Assembly: GCA_031431475.1 (NCBI GenBank)
Contig: JANPDL010000032.1
Span: 1-64,000 of the forward strand
Direction of reading: 5' to 3'
Source of the DNA: JADCCX01 sp031431475
GTDB lineage: Bacteria; Pseudomonadota; Alphaproteobacteria; Rhizobiales; Beijerinckiaceae
DNA length: 64,000 nt
Shown: piece after piece, positions 15,652 to 24,654 of the stretch
Position numbering within the stretch: position 1 is the first letter of the stretch
Layout: every line of letters starts with the position of its first letter
Notes under the pieces: model-generated
Told to the model about the DNA's origin: nothing
Seen by the model: only the letters and a program-made list of their open reading frames with translations
Databases searched by the model: none
Position numbers and translations under genes: made by a program

Positions 15652-18189
15652 TCAAAATCCCAGCGCGCGCTTGCGCTTTGCCACATAGGCAGCGAGCGCA
15701 TCACCCACGGCTGGATCGAGGAACGGCGGCACATAGCTGTCGCGCAGTTTCTTCCACATTTCGTTGGCGCGCATCGTGGCGTTCTTCGCGCCAGCATCGG
15801 TCCAGTTCTCGAAATTGGTCCAGTCCGACAGGATGGGCCGGTAGAAGGCCTTCTCGTAGCGCGCGATGGTGTGGCCCGCGCCGAAGAAATGCCCGCCCGG
15901 ATCGATGCCCTTGATCGCGTCGATGCCCAGATCGTCATCCGTGAAATCGACGGGCTTGAGCATCTCCGCCCAGCCCCGCAGCATCTCTGCATCAACGATG
16001 ATCTTTTCGAGCGATGCAGAGAGTCCGCCTTCCAGCCAGCCCGCCGTGTGGGTGATCAGGTTGGAATGACCCATCACGGAGGCCCAGAGCGAGAACCCGG
16101 TTTCATAGGTCGATTGTGCATCCACCACCGGCGAGGCATTGGCGGCGCTGGTGCGGCTGGGGATTTCCAGCCGTCGCGCAATCTGGGTCGATGCCAGAAT
16201 GGCATTGACGAACTCCGGCGTGCCGAAAGCGGGCGAACCCGTTTTCATGTCTACGTTCGAGGTGAAGGCACCCATGACGCAAGGCGCGCCGGGCCGCACC
16301 ATTTGGCACAACGTGATAATGGCCAGCGCCTCAGCCGTCTGCTGTGTCAGCGCTCCCGCAAGTGTCACCGGTGCCATCGCCCCCATCAGGGTGAACGGCG
16401 TGATCACGGTGCATTGACCATGTGCCGCCATGGTGATGATGTTGTCGAGGATCTCCTCATCGACCCGGCGCGGGGAATTGACATTGGTCACCGTCATCAG
16501 GGTCGGGCGCTTTGCCAGATCCGCGATGGAACATTGATGTTCGATCGCTGACATCGCAATGGCATCCTCGGCATTGACACCACCCACGCCACGCGCGGCC
16601 CAGACCAGATCGGACAGCTCGATATGCGAGCGGTACATCTCGAGCTGGCGCACCGGCACGGGCAGGTCCACAGGCTCCACCAGCACGCCACCTTGCCAAT
16701 GCTGGGTGCCGACGCCCTGCATAATCTTCAGCATGTCGCGAAAAGCTTCCATGTCGCCATAGCGGCGTCCCCGGTCGAGATCGGTGATATGCGGCGCACC
16801 GCTCACTGGTCCGAAGTTGACGACATTGCCACCGACATGCAGGTGCCGTTCGGCGTTGCGGGCGTGGAGCACGAAGGTCCGTGGTGCATGTTTCAGATGC
16901 GCCTCGACCACATCGCGGCCGATCCGCACCATCTGCGTCTCGTCGTCCACGACAGCGCCACCCTTGCGGTAGATATCACGAGCGCGCTGGCTGCGGATTT
17001 CGAGGCCGGAATCCTGCAGGATCACATGCCCGGCATTGATGATGCGCTCTAGCTGCTCCGGCGAGAGGATCTCGACAGGAGACCATTTGTTTTCCAGCCT
17101 GGCCGCAATCGGTTCGATGATCTGGACTGATGAGCGCTGTGCCCTGCCGCGCCTGCGGGCCACGGGTCCCGAACCGGAATCCGGTGTGCCTTCAGTTGCT
17201 TCAGGGGCGGCACGGCGCGCAGCTATTTCCGCCGTTGCGGGTGGCGAGACCAGCGCACCCAGAACGGATGTCACCCTCGCCAGATCAGGCCGCTCTCCTG
17301 CGAGATGCGCATCGAGTGCCCGGCGCATGGCAGCGAGATGCGCGGGTGAGGTTCCGCAGCAGCCTCCAACGATGCGCGCCCCGGCGTTGGCCGCGAGGTG
17401 AATGTACTCCGCCATCAGCTCAGGCGATCCCGAATAATGTACGTGGTCGCCGTGGACCACGGGAATACCGGCATTGGCCTTGGCGATGACAGGGATACCA
17501 GGAGAACTCTCGGTCATGCCCAGAACGGACATCACGAGATCCGACGCGCCAACACCGCAATTCGCTCCGAAAGCGAGAGGCGGTGGAACCAGTGCAGAGG
17601 CGAAATCCACCATCGCCTTGGGGCTGATGCCCATCATGGTGCGGCCCGCTGTGTCGAAGCTTGCCGTGATCGTGTACGGCATGCCGACCCTTGCGGCGGC
17701 AGTAGCTGCCGCCCGCATTTCCTCGATAGCCGACATGGTCTCGATCCAGATCACATCCGCTCCACCCGCCTTCAGGCCTTCGATCTGCTCGACAAACACG
17801 GTGATGGCTTCGGCCTCTGTCAGCACACCGAGCGGTGCGAAAAGATCACCCGTCGGCCCCACGGAACCGGCGACGACGACCTCGCGCCCTGACGCATCGG
17901 CGACACCGCGCGCGATCCTGGCAGCCTTCATGTTCAACTCATGCGTGCGACTTTGTGCGTTGTGCAGCATCAGTCGGCGCGCGTTGCAGCCGAAGGTGTT
18001 GGTCAGGATGATATCCGCGCCAGCTTCCACGAAATTCCGGTGCAGGGCAGCAATGCGGTCCGGATGCTCGTCATTCCACAATTCCGGTGCATCGCCAGAC
18101 ATCAGGCCCATGTCAAACAGGTTGGTGCCTGTTGCACCGTCAGCGAGCAGAACGGGCGTTTCCGCAAGGCGTTTGGCCAATAGACTCAT
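15652..18189 (-). CDS. Fused homocysteine S-methyltransferase / MttB-type (non-pyrrolysine) methyltransferase
   Basis: 845-residue two-domain protein. Residues about 1-300 are a homocysteine S-methyltransferase (Pfam S-methyl_trans) domain of the MetH/betaine-homocysteine type, with the zinc ligands Cys211 (GANCGVG) and Cys277-Cys278 (VGGCCGT). A low-complexity Ala/Pro/Arg-rich linker spans about 305-355. Residues about 360-845 are a trimethylamine methyltransferase (MttB) family domain, visible in QDSGLEIRSQRARDIYRKGG, NVVNFGPVSGAPHITD, LVEPVDLPVPVRQLEMY, FTLMGAMAPVTLAGALTQQ and HTAGWLEGGLSASLEKIIVD. There is no in-frame UAG, so it is a non-pyrrolysine member, the group that includes glycine betaine (MtgB), proline betaine and carnitine demethylases. 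The fusion predicts methyl flow from a quaternary amine through the corrinoid protein (27122-27808) to homocysteine. The start overlaps the DUF1289 stop by 4 nt. Confidence 0.9.
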   Translation of the reverse strand: MSLLAKRLAETPVLLADGATGTNLFDMGLMSGDAPELWNDEHPDRIAALHRNFVEAGADIILTNTFGCNARRLMLHNAQSRTHELNMKAARIARGVADASGREVVVAGSVGPTGDLFAPLGVLTEAEAITVFVEQIEGLKAGGADVIWIETMSAIEEMRAAATAAARVGMPYTITASFDTAGRTMMGISPKAMVDFASALVPPPLAFGANCGVGASDLVMSVLGMTESSPGIPVIAKANAGIPVVHGDHVHYSGSPELMAEYIHLAANAGARIVGGCCGTSPAHLAAMRRALDAHLAGERPDLARVTSVLGALVSPPATAEIAARRAAPEATEGTPDSGSGPVARRRGRAQRSSVQIIEPIAARLENKWSPVEILSPEQLERIINAGHVILQDSGLEIRSQRARDIYRKGGAVVDDETQMVRIGRDVVEAHLKHAPRTFVLHARNAERHLHVGGNVVNFGPVSGAPHITDLDRGRRYGDMEAFRDMLKIMQGVGTQHWQGGVLVEPVDLPVPVRQLEMYRSHIELSDLVWAARGVGGVNAEDAIAMSAIEHQCSIADLAKRPTLMTVTNVNSPRRVDEEILDNIITMAAHGQCTVITPFTLMGAMAPVTLAGALTQQTAEALAIITLCQMVRPGAPCVMGAFTSNVDMKTGSPAFGTPEFVNAILASTQIARRLEIPSRTSAANASPVVDAQSTYETGFSLWASVMGHSNLITHTAGWLEGGLSASLEKIIVDAEMLRGWAEMLKPVDFTDDDLGIDAIKGIDPGGHFFGAGHTIARYEKAFYRPILSDWTNFENWTDAGAKNATMRANEMWKKLRDSYVPPFLDPAVGDALAAYVAKRKRALGF

Positions 18190-18401
18190 GCGCGTGTCCT
18201 CTGGCGCTGGCGCGGAGCACGGGCTTCTCGGGACGTCATCATGCGCAGCCTTTCGGGCAATCCCGCCATGACATCGCGGCGCTGCCCCGTCGACATGCCG
18301 ATCCAGCCGCCGACCTCATTGGCTGTGCGTCCACAGCCAATGCAGAAGCCGCTAACGGGATCAATGACGCAGGTCTGGATGCAAGGGGTTTCCATGCTCA
18401 T
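18186..18401 (-). CDS. DUF1289 small cysteine-containing protein
   Basis: 71-residue protein of the DUF1289 family (sometimes annotated as predicted Fe-S protein). The four cysteines sit in ETPCIQTCVIDP and GFCIGCGRT (Cys7, Cys11, Cys20, Cys23), followed by the conserved EVGGWIGMSTGQRR segment and a basic tail. It is locked between the dimethylglycine dehydrogenase-like gene and the fused methyltransferase gene by 4-nt overlaps on both sides, so it is co-translated with them. The function is unknown; a metal-binding accessory role for a neighbouring redox enzyme is only a guess. DUF1289 genes are common and usually sit elsewhere, so its presence in this operon is informative. Confidence 0.85.
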   Translation of the reverse strand: MSMETPCIQTCVIDPVSGFCIGCGRTANEVGGWIGMSTGQRRDVMAGLPERLRMMTSREARAPRQRQRTRA

Positions 18402-20812
18402 CCCCTCAGCCTCGATCCATCCGGATCATGCAGCGGTTTCAGTGTGATTACTGCCCGGCAATGCTGGCCGAGAATGTCGACGTGGAAGACCTCGCCGTCC
18501 TTCGCCAGTTCTGTTGGCACATATCCTGCGGCCAGGCTCTTGCCGACATGATGGCCCCATGTGCCAGAGGTACAATAGCCCACTGGTTCATTGCCCTTCA
18601 AAACCACCTCGTAACCGATGACATCGGCATGGGGCGCATCCACCACGAAGGTGATGAACTTGCGCCTGGATCCTGTTTCCTTCTCGGCAAGGGCGGCCTG
18701 CTTGCCGATGAAATCCGGTTTGTTGAAATCGATGAAAGCATCGAGCCCCGTCTCGCCCGCTGTATAATCCGGTCGGAAATCCTTGTTGAACGAGCCATAG
18801 TTCTTTTCCAGCCGCAGTGACGACAATGCCCGCCCGCCGAAAAGCGTCATGCCGAATTCCGCACCCGCCGCCATCACCTCGTCGAAGAGTGTTTCCTGAT
18901 AATCCGGCGTCACCCAGAATTCGTAGCCAAGCTCACCTGTGAAACCTGCGCGGCAGACGATGGCGGGTGACATTCCCAGCGCCGTTTCCTTCACTGCAAA
19001 AAACCTGAACGCCTCGTTGCTCATGTCGTCGCGCGTCAGTTTCTGCATAACAGCCCGCGCCTGAGGTCCGGCAATGGAGAAGCCAGTCAGCGTCGAGGAT
19101 GACGCGCGGATGAAAACATCATCCGGTGGATTGCTGGCCCAGAACCAACGCATATGGAATGCTTCAGCAAAACCCGAGCCGATGATCAGATAGCGGTCCT
19201 CCGCGAGGCAGGCGATGGAGAGATCGCCGATAATGCGCGCCTTGCGGTTCAGCATAGGCGCAATACCCATTCGCCCCGGCTTTGGGATGCGGCAGGCGAA
19301 AACCCGGTCGAGCCAACCCCGTGCACCTTTGCCCGTAACCTCATACTTGCCGTAGTTGGAACTCTCGTAGAGCCCGACTGTGTTGCGCACAGCATCGCAT
19401 TCCGCCTTGACATACGGCATGGCGTTGGAGCGGCGATATGTCGGAGTCTCCATAGGCTCCACGCCCTTTGGCGCAAACCACAGCGCGCTCTCGAGCCCGA
19501 AATTGGCACCAAAGACAGCGCCCTGTTCCTTCAGCCGGTTGTAAATCGGCGTGCGTCGCAATGGCCTCGCCGCCGGCATTTCCTCGTTGGGAAAAGCGAG
19601 CCGGAAACGCCGACGATAATTCTCTTCAACCTTGATTGCGGTGTAGCGCGGCGTGGCGAATGCGCCGTAGCGCGCCACATCCATCGCCAGCACATCCTGT
19701 CCGGGATCACCCTCGGTCATCCACCGTGACAGCACGAGACCAACGCCACCGCCCTGGCTGAACCCCGCCATCACGGCGCAGGCCACCCAGTAGTTCTTCA
19801 GGCCCTTGACTGGTCCGACCAGCGGATTGCCATCGGGAGAGAAAGTGAAGGGGCCGTTGACAGCCTTCTTGATGCCAACTTTCGACAGCGCCGGAAAATG
19901 TACAAAACCGCGCTCCAGTTCCGGCGTGATCCGGTCCAGCGCATCGGGCAGGAGCTGGTTGTGAAAATCATCCGGCGTCGTGTGCGGAGACCACGGGCGG
20001 CAATCCTGCTCGTAGGTGCCCAGCAGCACGCCCTTGCCCTCCTGCCTGAGATAAATTTCACCCGTGAAATCACTGGTATTGATAATTTCCTTCTCCAGAC
20101 CCTGCAGTTCCGCCACCGCTTCCGTCACGATATAATGATGCTCCATGGCGAGCACGGGCAGTTCCAGCTCCACCATGCGACCAACTTCCCGCGCCCAGAG
20201 CCCGCCCGCGTTCACGACATGCTCGGTGTGGATCATTCCCTTGTCGGTCGTGACATCCCAGCTGCCGTCCGGCCTCTGTTTCAGCGCCGTGACCTTGGTG
20301 AAGCGGTTGATCTCTGCGCCCATCGCTTTCGCTGCTGCCGCATAGGCCTGCGTCACCAGCCACGGGTCAACATAACCGCCGTCTTCGCGCCACAGAGCGC
20401 CCTTGAAGAACCTCTCCTCGATCAGGACATTGCGCTTCTTCGCATCCGCCACTGAAATCAGCTCGGTTTCCATCTTCAGCGTCCGGGCGCGGCTGTGGAT
20501 CAGCTTGAGGAAATCCATCTGCCCGTCATCGGTCGCGAGATAGATGCCGCCGTTATGATGGATACCACAGGAGAGACCGGTAGCTGCCTCCAGCTCGCGG
20601 TAGAGATCGAAAGTATATTTCTGCAAACGAGAGACATTGGCGTCGCTGTTGAGTGTCGTCACGCCGCCCGCCGCATGCCATGTCGAGCCGGATGTCAGCT
20701 CGTTCTTGTCGAGCAGCACGACATCCGTCATGCCGACCTTTGCCAAGTGATACAGCACCGAGACACCGACAACGCCACCTCCGATCACGACAGCCTGGGC
20801 AGTAGTCTTCAT
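18398..20812 (-). CDS. Dimethylglycine dehydrogenase-type FAD oxidoreductase with GcvT domain
   Basis: 804-residue flavoprotein with the architecture of dimethylglycine/sarcosine dehydrogenases. The N-terminal DAO domain (about residues 5-380) has the dinucleotide motif VVIGGGVVGVSVLYHLAK and STWHAAGG, whose His46 corresponds to the FAD-linked His in the family. An FAO_M central segment and a C-terminal aminomethyltransferase (GcvT) domain (about 425-795) follow; the latter would transfer the released one-carbon unit to tetrahydrofolate. Expected reaction: dimethylglycine to sarcosine, with 5,10-methylene-THF or formaldehyde. It begins 6 nt after soxG and overlaps the DUF1289 gene, placing it between methyl transfer and sarcosine oxidation steps. 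Sarcosine dehydrogenase or another N-methyl amino acid oxidase is an alternative. Confidence 0.88.
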   Translation of the reverse strand: MKTTAQAVVIGGGVVGVSVLYHLAKVGMTDVVLLDKNELTSGSTWHAAGGVTTLNSDANVSRLQKYTFDLYRELEAATGLSCGIHHNGGIYLATDDGQMDFLKLIHSRARTLKMETELISVADAKKRNVLIEERFFKGALWREDGGYVDPWLVTQAYAAAAKAMGAEINRFTKVTALKQRPDGSWDVTTDKGMIHTEHVVNAGGLWAREVGRMVELELPVLAMEHHYIVTEAVAELQGLEKEIINTSDFTGEIYLRQEGKGVLLGTYEQDCRPWSPHTTPDDFHNQLLPDALDRITPELERGFVHFPALSKVGIKKAVNGPFTFSPDGNPLVGPVKGLKNYWVACAVMAGFSQGGGVGLVLSRWMTEGDPGQDVLAMDVARYGAFATPRYTAIKVEENYRRRFRLAFPNEEMPAARPLRRTPIYNRLKEQGAVFGANFGLESALWFAPKGVEPMETPTYRRSNAMPYVKAECDAVRNTVGLYESSNYGKYEVTGKGARGWLDRVFACRIPKPGRMGIAPMLNRKARIIGDLSIACLAEDRYLIIGSGFAEAFHMRWFWASNPPDDVFIRASSSTLTGFSIAGPQARAVMQKLTRDDMSNEAFRFFAVKETALGMSPAIVCRAGFTGELGYEFWVTPDYQETLFDEVMAAGAEFGMTLFGGRALSSLRLEKNYGSFNKDFRPDYTAGETGLDAFIDFNKPDFIGKQAALAEKETGSRRKFITFVVDAPHADVIGYEVVLKGNEPVGYCTSGTWGHHVGKSLAAGYVPTELAKDGEVFHVDILGQHCRAVITLKPLHDPDGSRLRG

Positions 20813-20818
20813 CGTCTG

Positions 20819-21433
20819 TCAGTCCTTGGAAGCGGGGAGGATGGTGCAGCCGGTTTCAGCAGAGGCCGCAAGCAGGAAATGTACGAAACTTTGGGCGAAG
20901 GTCAGCGGAACGGCAAGCCCGAAAGTGGGTGCATCGTCAATCCGCCACAGGGTGGCCGGGATCTGCGCGATGATCGTGCGGGCAACATTGCCTCGTTCGA
21001 AACTGCTGATGTGAAGATCAAGGCGGCAACCCTTGGCCAGCACGTGCGGGGAGTTTGTGCCCGAAAGCATCAGAAACGCGAGCCCGTGGCCGGATTCGAC
21101 GACGGATGCATGGTCGCCGAGCGCTGATATCAGTGTCTTTGCCACTGCGCCCGGAGCGCCCGGCTTCGCCATTATCGACCAGAGGCCGGGGCCGGTGCCG
21201 AAAACAATCCATTCACCGCTCTGCCGCCATTGACCCATTGCTGGCAGATCGAGTTTCAACTTTGCTTTCGTGGCCTTGCGCAGCACCGCTTCCGCATCAT
21301 TTCTCACGCTGATCTCCACGGTATCGCGTATTAGCTCGCGCAATCGCACGGGGTCACCACCCATTGCGCCGTGATGGCCTGGCACCAGATACCCCTCCAG
21401 TACGAATCTCCGTTCAGGCTTTGACACGGGCAT
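20819..21433 (-). CDS. soxG: Sarcosine oxidase gamma subunit
   Basis: Small subunit of heterotetrameric sarcosine oxidase, 204 residues from ATG 21433 (MPVSKPERRFVLEG); a longer frame to 21505 lies wholly inside soxA. GGAGA lies almost adjacent to the ATG and the gene overlaps the end of soxA by 20 nt. The family is poorly conserved but the LRELIRDTVEISVRNDAEAVL and DLSHS-like (VVESGHGLAFLMLSG) segments and GNVARTIIAQIPATLWR match SoxG. It closes the soxBDAG set and is followed 6 nt later by the dimethylglycine dehydrogenase-like gene. Confidence 0.85.
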   Translation of the reverse strand: MPVSKPERRFVLEGYLVPGHHGAMGGDPVRLRELIRDTVEISVRNDAEAVLRKATKAKLKLDLPAMGQWRQSGEWIVFGTGPGLWSIMAKPGAPGAVAKTLISALGDHASVVESGHGLAFLMLSGTNSPHVLAKGCRLDLHISSFERGNVARTIIAQIPATLWRIDDAPTFGLAVPLTFAQSFVHFLLAASAETGCTILPASKD

Positions 21434-24362
21434 TCTCCGGATCAAGCCTGTGATGGCTGACGATTTCGACATCGATAGCCTCGTTGTGGATTGGCGAGGT
21501 GGCAATCAGCACCTCGCCTATGCGCCTGTGGCCGCCTTCAATCATTGCAAGGCCGATCCATTCCTGCGGACCCTCGGACGCCATGCAGGCCGCCGTGAGA
21601 AAGCCCTGGCTGCGGTTGGGCTCCGCCGCGCTGACCAGATGTGCGCCGTTGCGCAGGCGTTTTGCGTTGTCGCATGGGTGTAGGCCGACGAGAGCCAGAC
21701 GCGATGGATCAGTAAGGCCCGGACTTTGCGCCAGCATCTTGCCGATGAAATCGCCATTCCGCTTCAGCATCTTGCCAAGACCGAGATCAGCAGCGGTGGT
21801 CTGACCGTTCAGTTCCGATCCAGCCACATGGCCTTTTTCGATGCGCATGACATTCAGTGCATCAAGGCCATAGGGGCAGATGCCGAAGCTTTTTCCGGCT
21901 GCGAGAATTGCTTCCCAGACATACAGTGCATAACCCGCTGGAATGGATACTTCATAGGCAAGTTCGCCCGAGAAACTGATGCGGAAAAGACGGCCCTGCA
22001 CACCCGCGATCACGGCATCACCTGCCGCAATGAAAGGGAATGCGTCGTTCGCAAGATCGAGCCCCGAGACAACCTGCTTCAGCACATCCCGCGCATCTGG
22101 CCCCGCCACCGCAAACTGCGCCCATTGATCCGCGATATTGGTGATCTGGACGTCGAGATCGCGCCAGACCGTTTGGTGATGGAACTCCATGTGCTCCAGC
22201 ACATTCTGCGCCTGACCGGTCGTGGTGGTGACGATGAAATGGTTCTCCGCCAGCCGCGAGGTCGTGCCGTCGTCCAGCACGATGCCGTCCTCGCGCAGCA
22301 TCAGGCCGTATCGCGCCTTGCCTGCGGGTAGGGTGGAGAATGTGTTGGCGTAAATATGGTCGAGGAAGACAGCGGCATCCCGACCCTGCACATCGATCTT
22401 GCCCAGCGACGAAGCATCGGTGATGCCAACAGAACGGCGAACCGCACGGGCTTCCGCCAACACTGGATTCCAGCTGGTGTCGCCCGTCGGCGAATAGACC
22501 AGAGGTCGCATCCACAGGCCGATGCGCACGAACACAGCGCCATGCGCCTTGTGCCAGTCATGCAGCGGCAAACGGCGCTCCGGCTTGAAATACGGGCCGA
22601 CATCCATGCCCGCCAATGCGCCCCAGCTGACCGGCGTGACGAAGGGTCTGGGCTTCGAGAGGCCGACGGCAGAGACCGGTTCGCCACGTGCCTCAGCCAG
22701 TATGGCTGAACCAACGAGACCACCTGTTTTACCTTGATCGGTGCCCATGCCATGCGTGGTGTAGCGCTTGGCGTGTTCAACGGCGCTGTAGCCCTCGCGG
22801 TGGGCGAGGCGCATGTCTTCGGTTGTCACGTCATGCTGCAGGTCGACGAAAGCTTTGTCTTTGCCGCATACTTCCCAGAACGGAAGGATGGGGCCGTCGC
22901 GGCGCGGTGGTACGGGGGGACGGTAGTGATGAGGAACAGCCGCGTCGTCAGGGTTCAGAATTTGGGCGACAGCATGGCCGCAGACCAGTCCATGGCGTGC
23001 GGCTTCGTGACGACCAAAGACCCCTGCAACCGCTCCCGCCGCCAGCATACGTTCATTTGAACCGGTGACCGCAAACCCCGCGATGTCATCACCCCACTCG
23101 ACCTTCAGGCCCGCCTGCGTCGCCAGCTGCGCCTGCGGTGTGTACCCCCCCGAGAGGCAAACCAGATCACAAGCGACGACATGCGATCGCCCGCTGGAGA
23201 TATCCCGGATTTGCACATCACTCACCACATGGAAGCCCTGTACATTGCAGATTTCGTGCTCAAACAGGACATTCATGCCGCCATCGCGGGCCTCCGCCGC
23301 AATGGCCGTCGGCGTGCGCGGATCGACCACTGCCGCCACATCCACGCCCGCAGCGCCGAGATCGCGTACCGTCGCATAGGCCTCGTCATTGTTGACAAAG
23401 GCAACCATGCGCTTGCCCGGCAGCACGCCGTAGCGGTTCACATAAGCGCGCGCGGCCGTTGCCAGCATAACGCCGGGGCGATCATTGTTCGGCAAGGCGA
23501 TCAGGCGTTCGACAGCGCCCGTCGCAAGGATTGTCTGCTGTGGGCGGATGAGGTGCAAGCGCTGGCGGGGTGTGAAGGGCGGTGGCTCTGCGAGATGGTC
23601 GCTGATGCGTTCGACAGCAGCAACAACACCGGAATCATAGGCACCAACCGCCGTGGTTCGAGGCAGTAACTGCACATCCGGCAACTTCTGCAGCGCAGCC
23701 AGCATGTCCTCCCGCCAGTCTGCCAGCGCAGGATCGACCAGCGTCCCGCCACCAAGCGCATGGTCCTGCTCGACCAGCATCACCCGCGCACCGGATTCCG
23801 CCGCAACGCGGGTCGCCGAGAGGCCTGCCACACCCGAGCCGATCACCAGAACATCGCAATGCTGGTGCAGCGTGTCATAATGGTCGGGATCAGGTTGATC
23901 CCCTGCCTTGCCGAGGCCCGCTGCCCGGCGGATCAGCGGCTCGTAAAGCTTCTCCCAGAATGCTTTCGGCCACATGAATGTCTTGTAGTAGAACCCGGCG
24001 GCGAACACTGGTGCAACAAGGCTGTTCACCGCCATCAGGTCAAAACGTAGCGACGGCCAGCGATTCTGGCTTTCGGCAACGAGGCCTTCAAACAGCTCCA
24101 CTGTTGTCGCTGGAACATTGGGCTCGCGTCTGCCACCGGTCCGCAGCGTCACCAATGCACATGGCTCTTCCGGACCCGCCGTCACGACTCCGCGCGGGCG
24201 GTGATACTTGAACGAGCGTCCAAACAGGCTGACGCCATTCGCCAGCAATGCAGAGGCCAGCGTGTCGCCCGCGAAACCTGCATGAGTGACTCCGTCAAAG
24301 GTGAAATGCAGCACCTTCGCTCGGCCAATCGATCCTGCGGTCTCGTGTCTTGACCCGCTCAT
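21414..24362 (-). CDS. soxA: Sarcosine oxidase alpha subunit
   Basis: 982-residue large subunit of the heterotetrameric sarcosine oxidase, which oxidises sarcosine to glycine and passes the methyl carbon to THF. The N-terminal [2Fe-2S]-fold-like domain without cluster cysteines (about 15-100) contains FKYHRPRGVVTAGPEEP. The NAD-binding Rossmann core begins DVLVIGSGVAGLSATRVA (about residue 170). The C-terminal half (about 590-970) is a GcvT/aminomethyltransferase-like folate-binding domain. Length and order are standard. It overlaps soxD by 4 nt and soxG by 20 nt. Confidence 0.95.
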   Translation of the reverse strand: MSGSRHETAGSIGRAKVLHFTFDGVTHAGFAGDTLASALLANGVSLFGRSFKYHRPRGVVTAGPEEPCALVTLRTGGRREPNVPATTVELFEGLVAESQNRWPSLRFDLMAVNSLVAPVFAAGFYYKTFMWPKAFWEKLYEPLIRRAAGLGKAGDQPDPDHYDTLHQHCDVLVIGSGVAGLSATRVAAESGARVMLVEQDHALGGGTLVDPALADWREDMLAALQKLPDVQLLPRTTAVGAYDSGVVAAVERISDHLAEPPPFTPRQRLHLIRPQQTILATGAVERLIALPNNDRPGVMLATAARAYVNRYGVLPGKRMVAFVNNDEAYATVRDLGAAGVDVAAVVDPRTPTAIAAEARDGGMNVLFEHEICNVQGFHVVSDVQIRDISSGRSHVVACDLVCLSGGYTPQAQLATQAGLKVEWGDDIAGFAVTGSNERMLAAGAVAGVFGRHEAARHGLVCGHAVAQILNPDDAAVPHHYRPPVPPRRDGPILPFWEVCGKDKAFVDLQHDVTTEDMRLAHREGYSAVEHAKRYTTHGMGTDQGKTGGLVGSAILAEARGEPVSAVGLSKPRPFVTPVSWGALAGMDVGPYFKPERRLPLHDWHKAHGAVFVRIGLWMRPLVYSPTGDTSWNPVLAEARAVRRSVGITDASSLGKIDVQGRDAAVFLDHIYANTFSTLPAGKARYGLMLREDGIVLDDGTTSRLAENHFIVTTTTGQAQNVLEHMEFHHQTVWRDLDVQITNIADQWAQFAVAGPDARDVLKQVVSGLDLANDAFPFIAAGDAVIAGVQGRLFRISFSGELAYEVSIPAGYALYVWEAILAAGKSFGICPYGLDALNVMRIEKGHVAGSELNGQTTAADLGLGKMLKRNGDFIGKMLAQSPGLTDPSRLALVGLHPCDNAKRLRNGAHLVSAAEPNRSQGFLTAACMASEGPQEWIGLAMIEGGHRRIGEVLIATSPIHNEAIDVEIVSHHRLDPENARVKA

Positions 24363-24646
24363 GGTGCAGACCTGCTGGTGGGGATGGTGAGTTCATCGCC
24401 CGGCAAACCGACAGCTGCGATGGCATGCGTGCCAGTATGACGGATCACCTTCAGAACCTGCCGACATCCCCCCACATGCAGCCACCACTCCGCATGCCAC
24501 CCTTTCGGATTGGCACGCTCATAGACATAGTCCTGAAAAGCCTCGGTCGCGGCATCACCCTCAGGGCGCGCCACGGACGCATCACCGCGATAGCGAAACT
24601 CGCTCTCGTCACGCAAACCGCAATGAGGACATCGGATTCTCAGCAT
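24359..24646 (-). CDS. soxD: Sarcosine oxidase delta subunit
   Basis: 95-residue zinc-binding subunit of sarcosine oxidase. It starts MLRIRCPHCGLRDESEF, with the family's Cys-x2-Cys, and contains WWLHVGGCRQVL with a further Cys and His for the metal site. ATG 24646 is chosen from family length and lies 8 nt after soxB; the open frame upstream lies inside soxB. Overlaps soxA by 4 nt. Confidence 0.93.
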   Translation of the reverse strand: MLRIRCPHCGLRDESEFRYRGDASVARPEGDAATEAFQDYVYERANPKGWHAEWWLHVGGCRQVLKVIRHTGTHAIAAVGLPGDELTIPTSRSAP

Positions 24647-24654
24647 CGCGGCGG

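Noticed and set aside
15652..18189. Possible pyrrolysine-containing MttB
   Set aside because: No in-frame UAG in the whole 845-codon frame, so it is a non-pyrrolysine member of the family.
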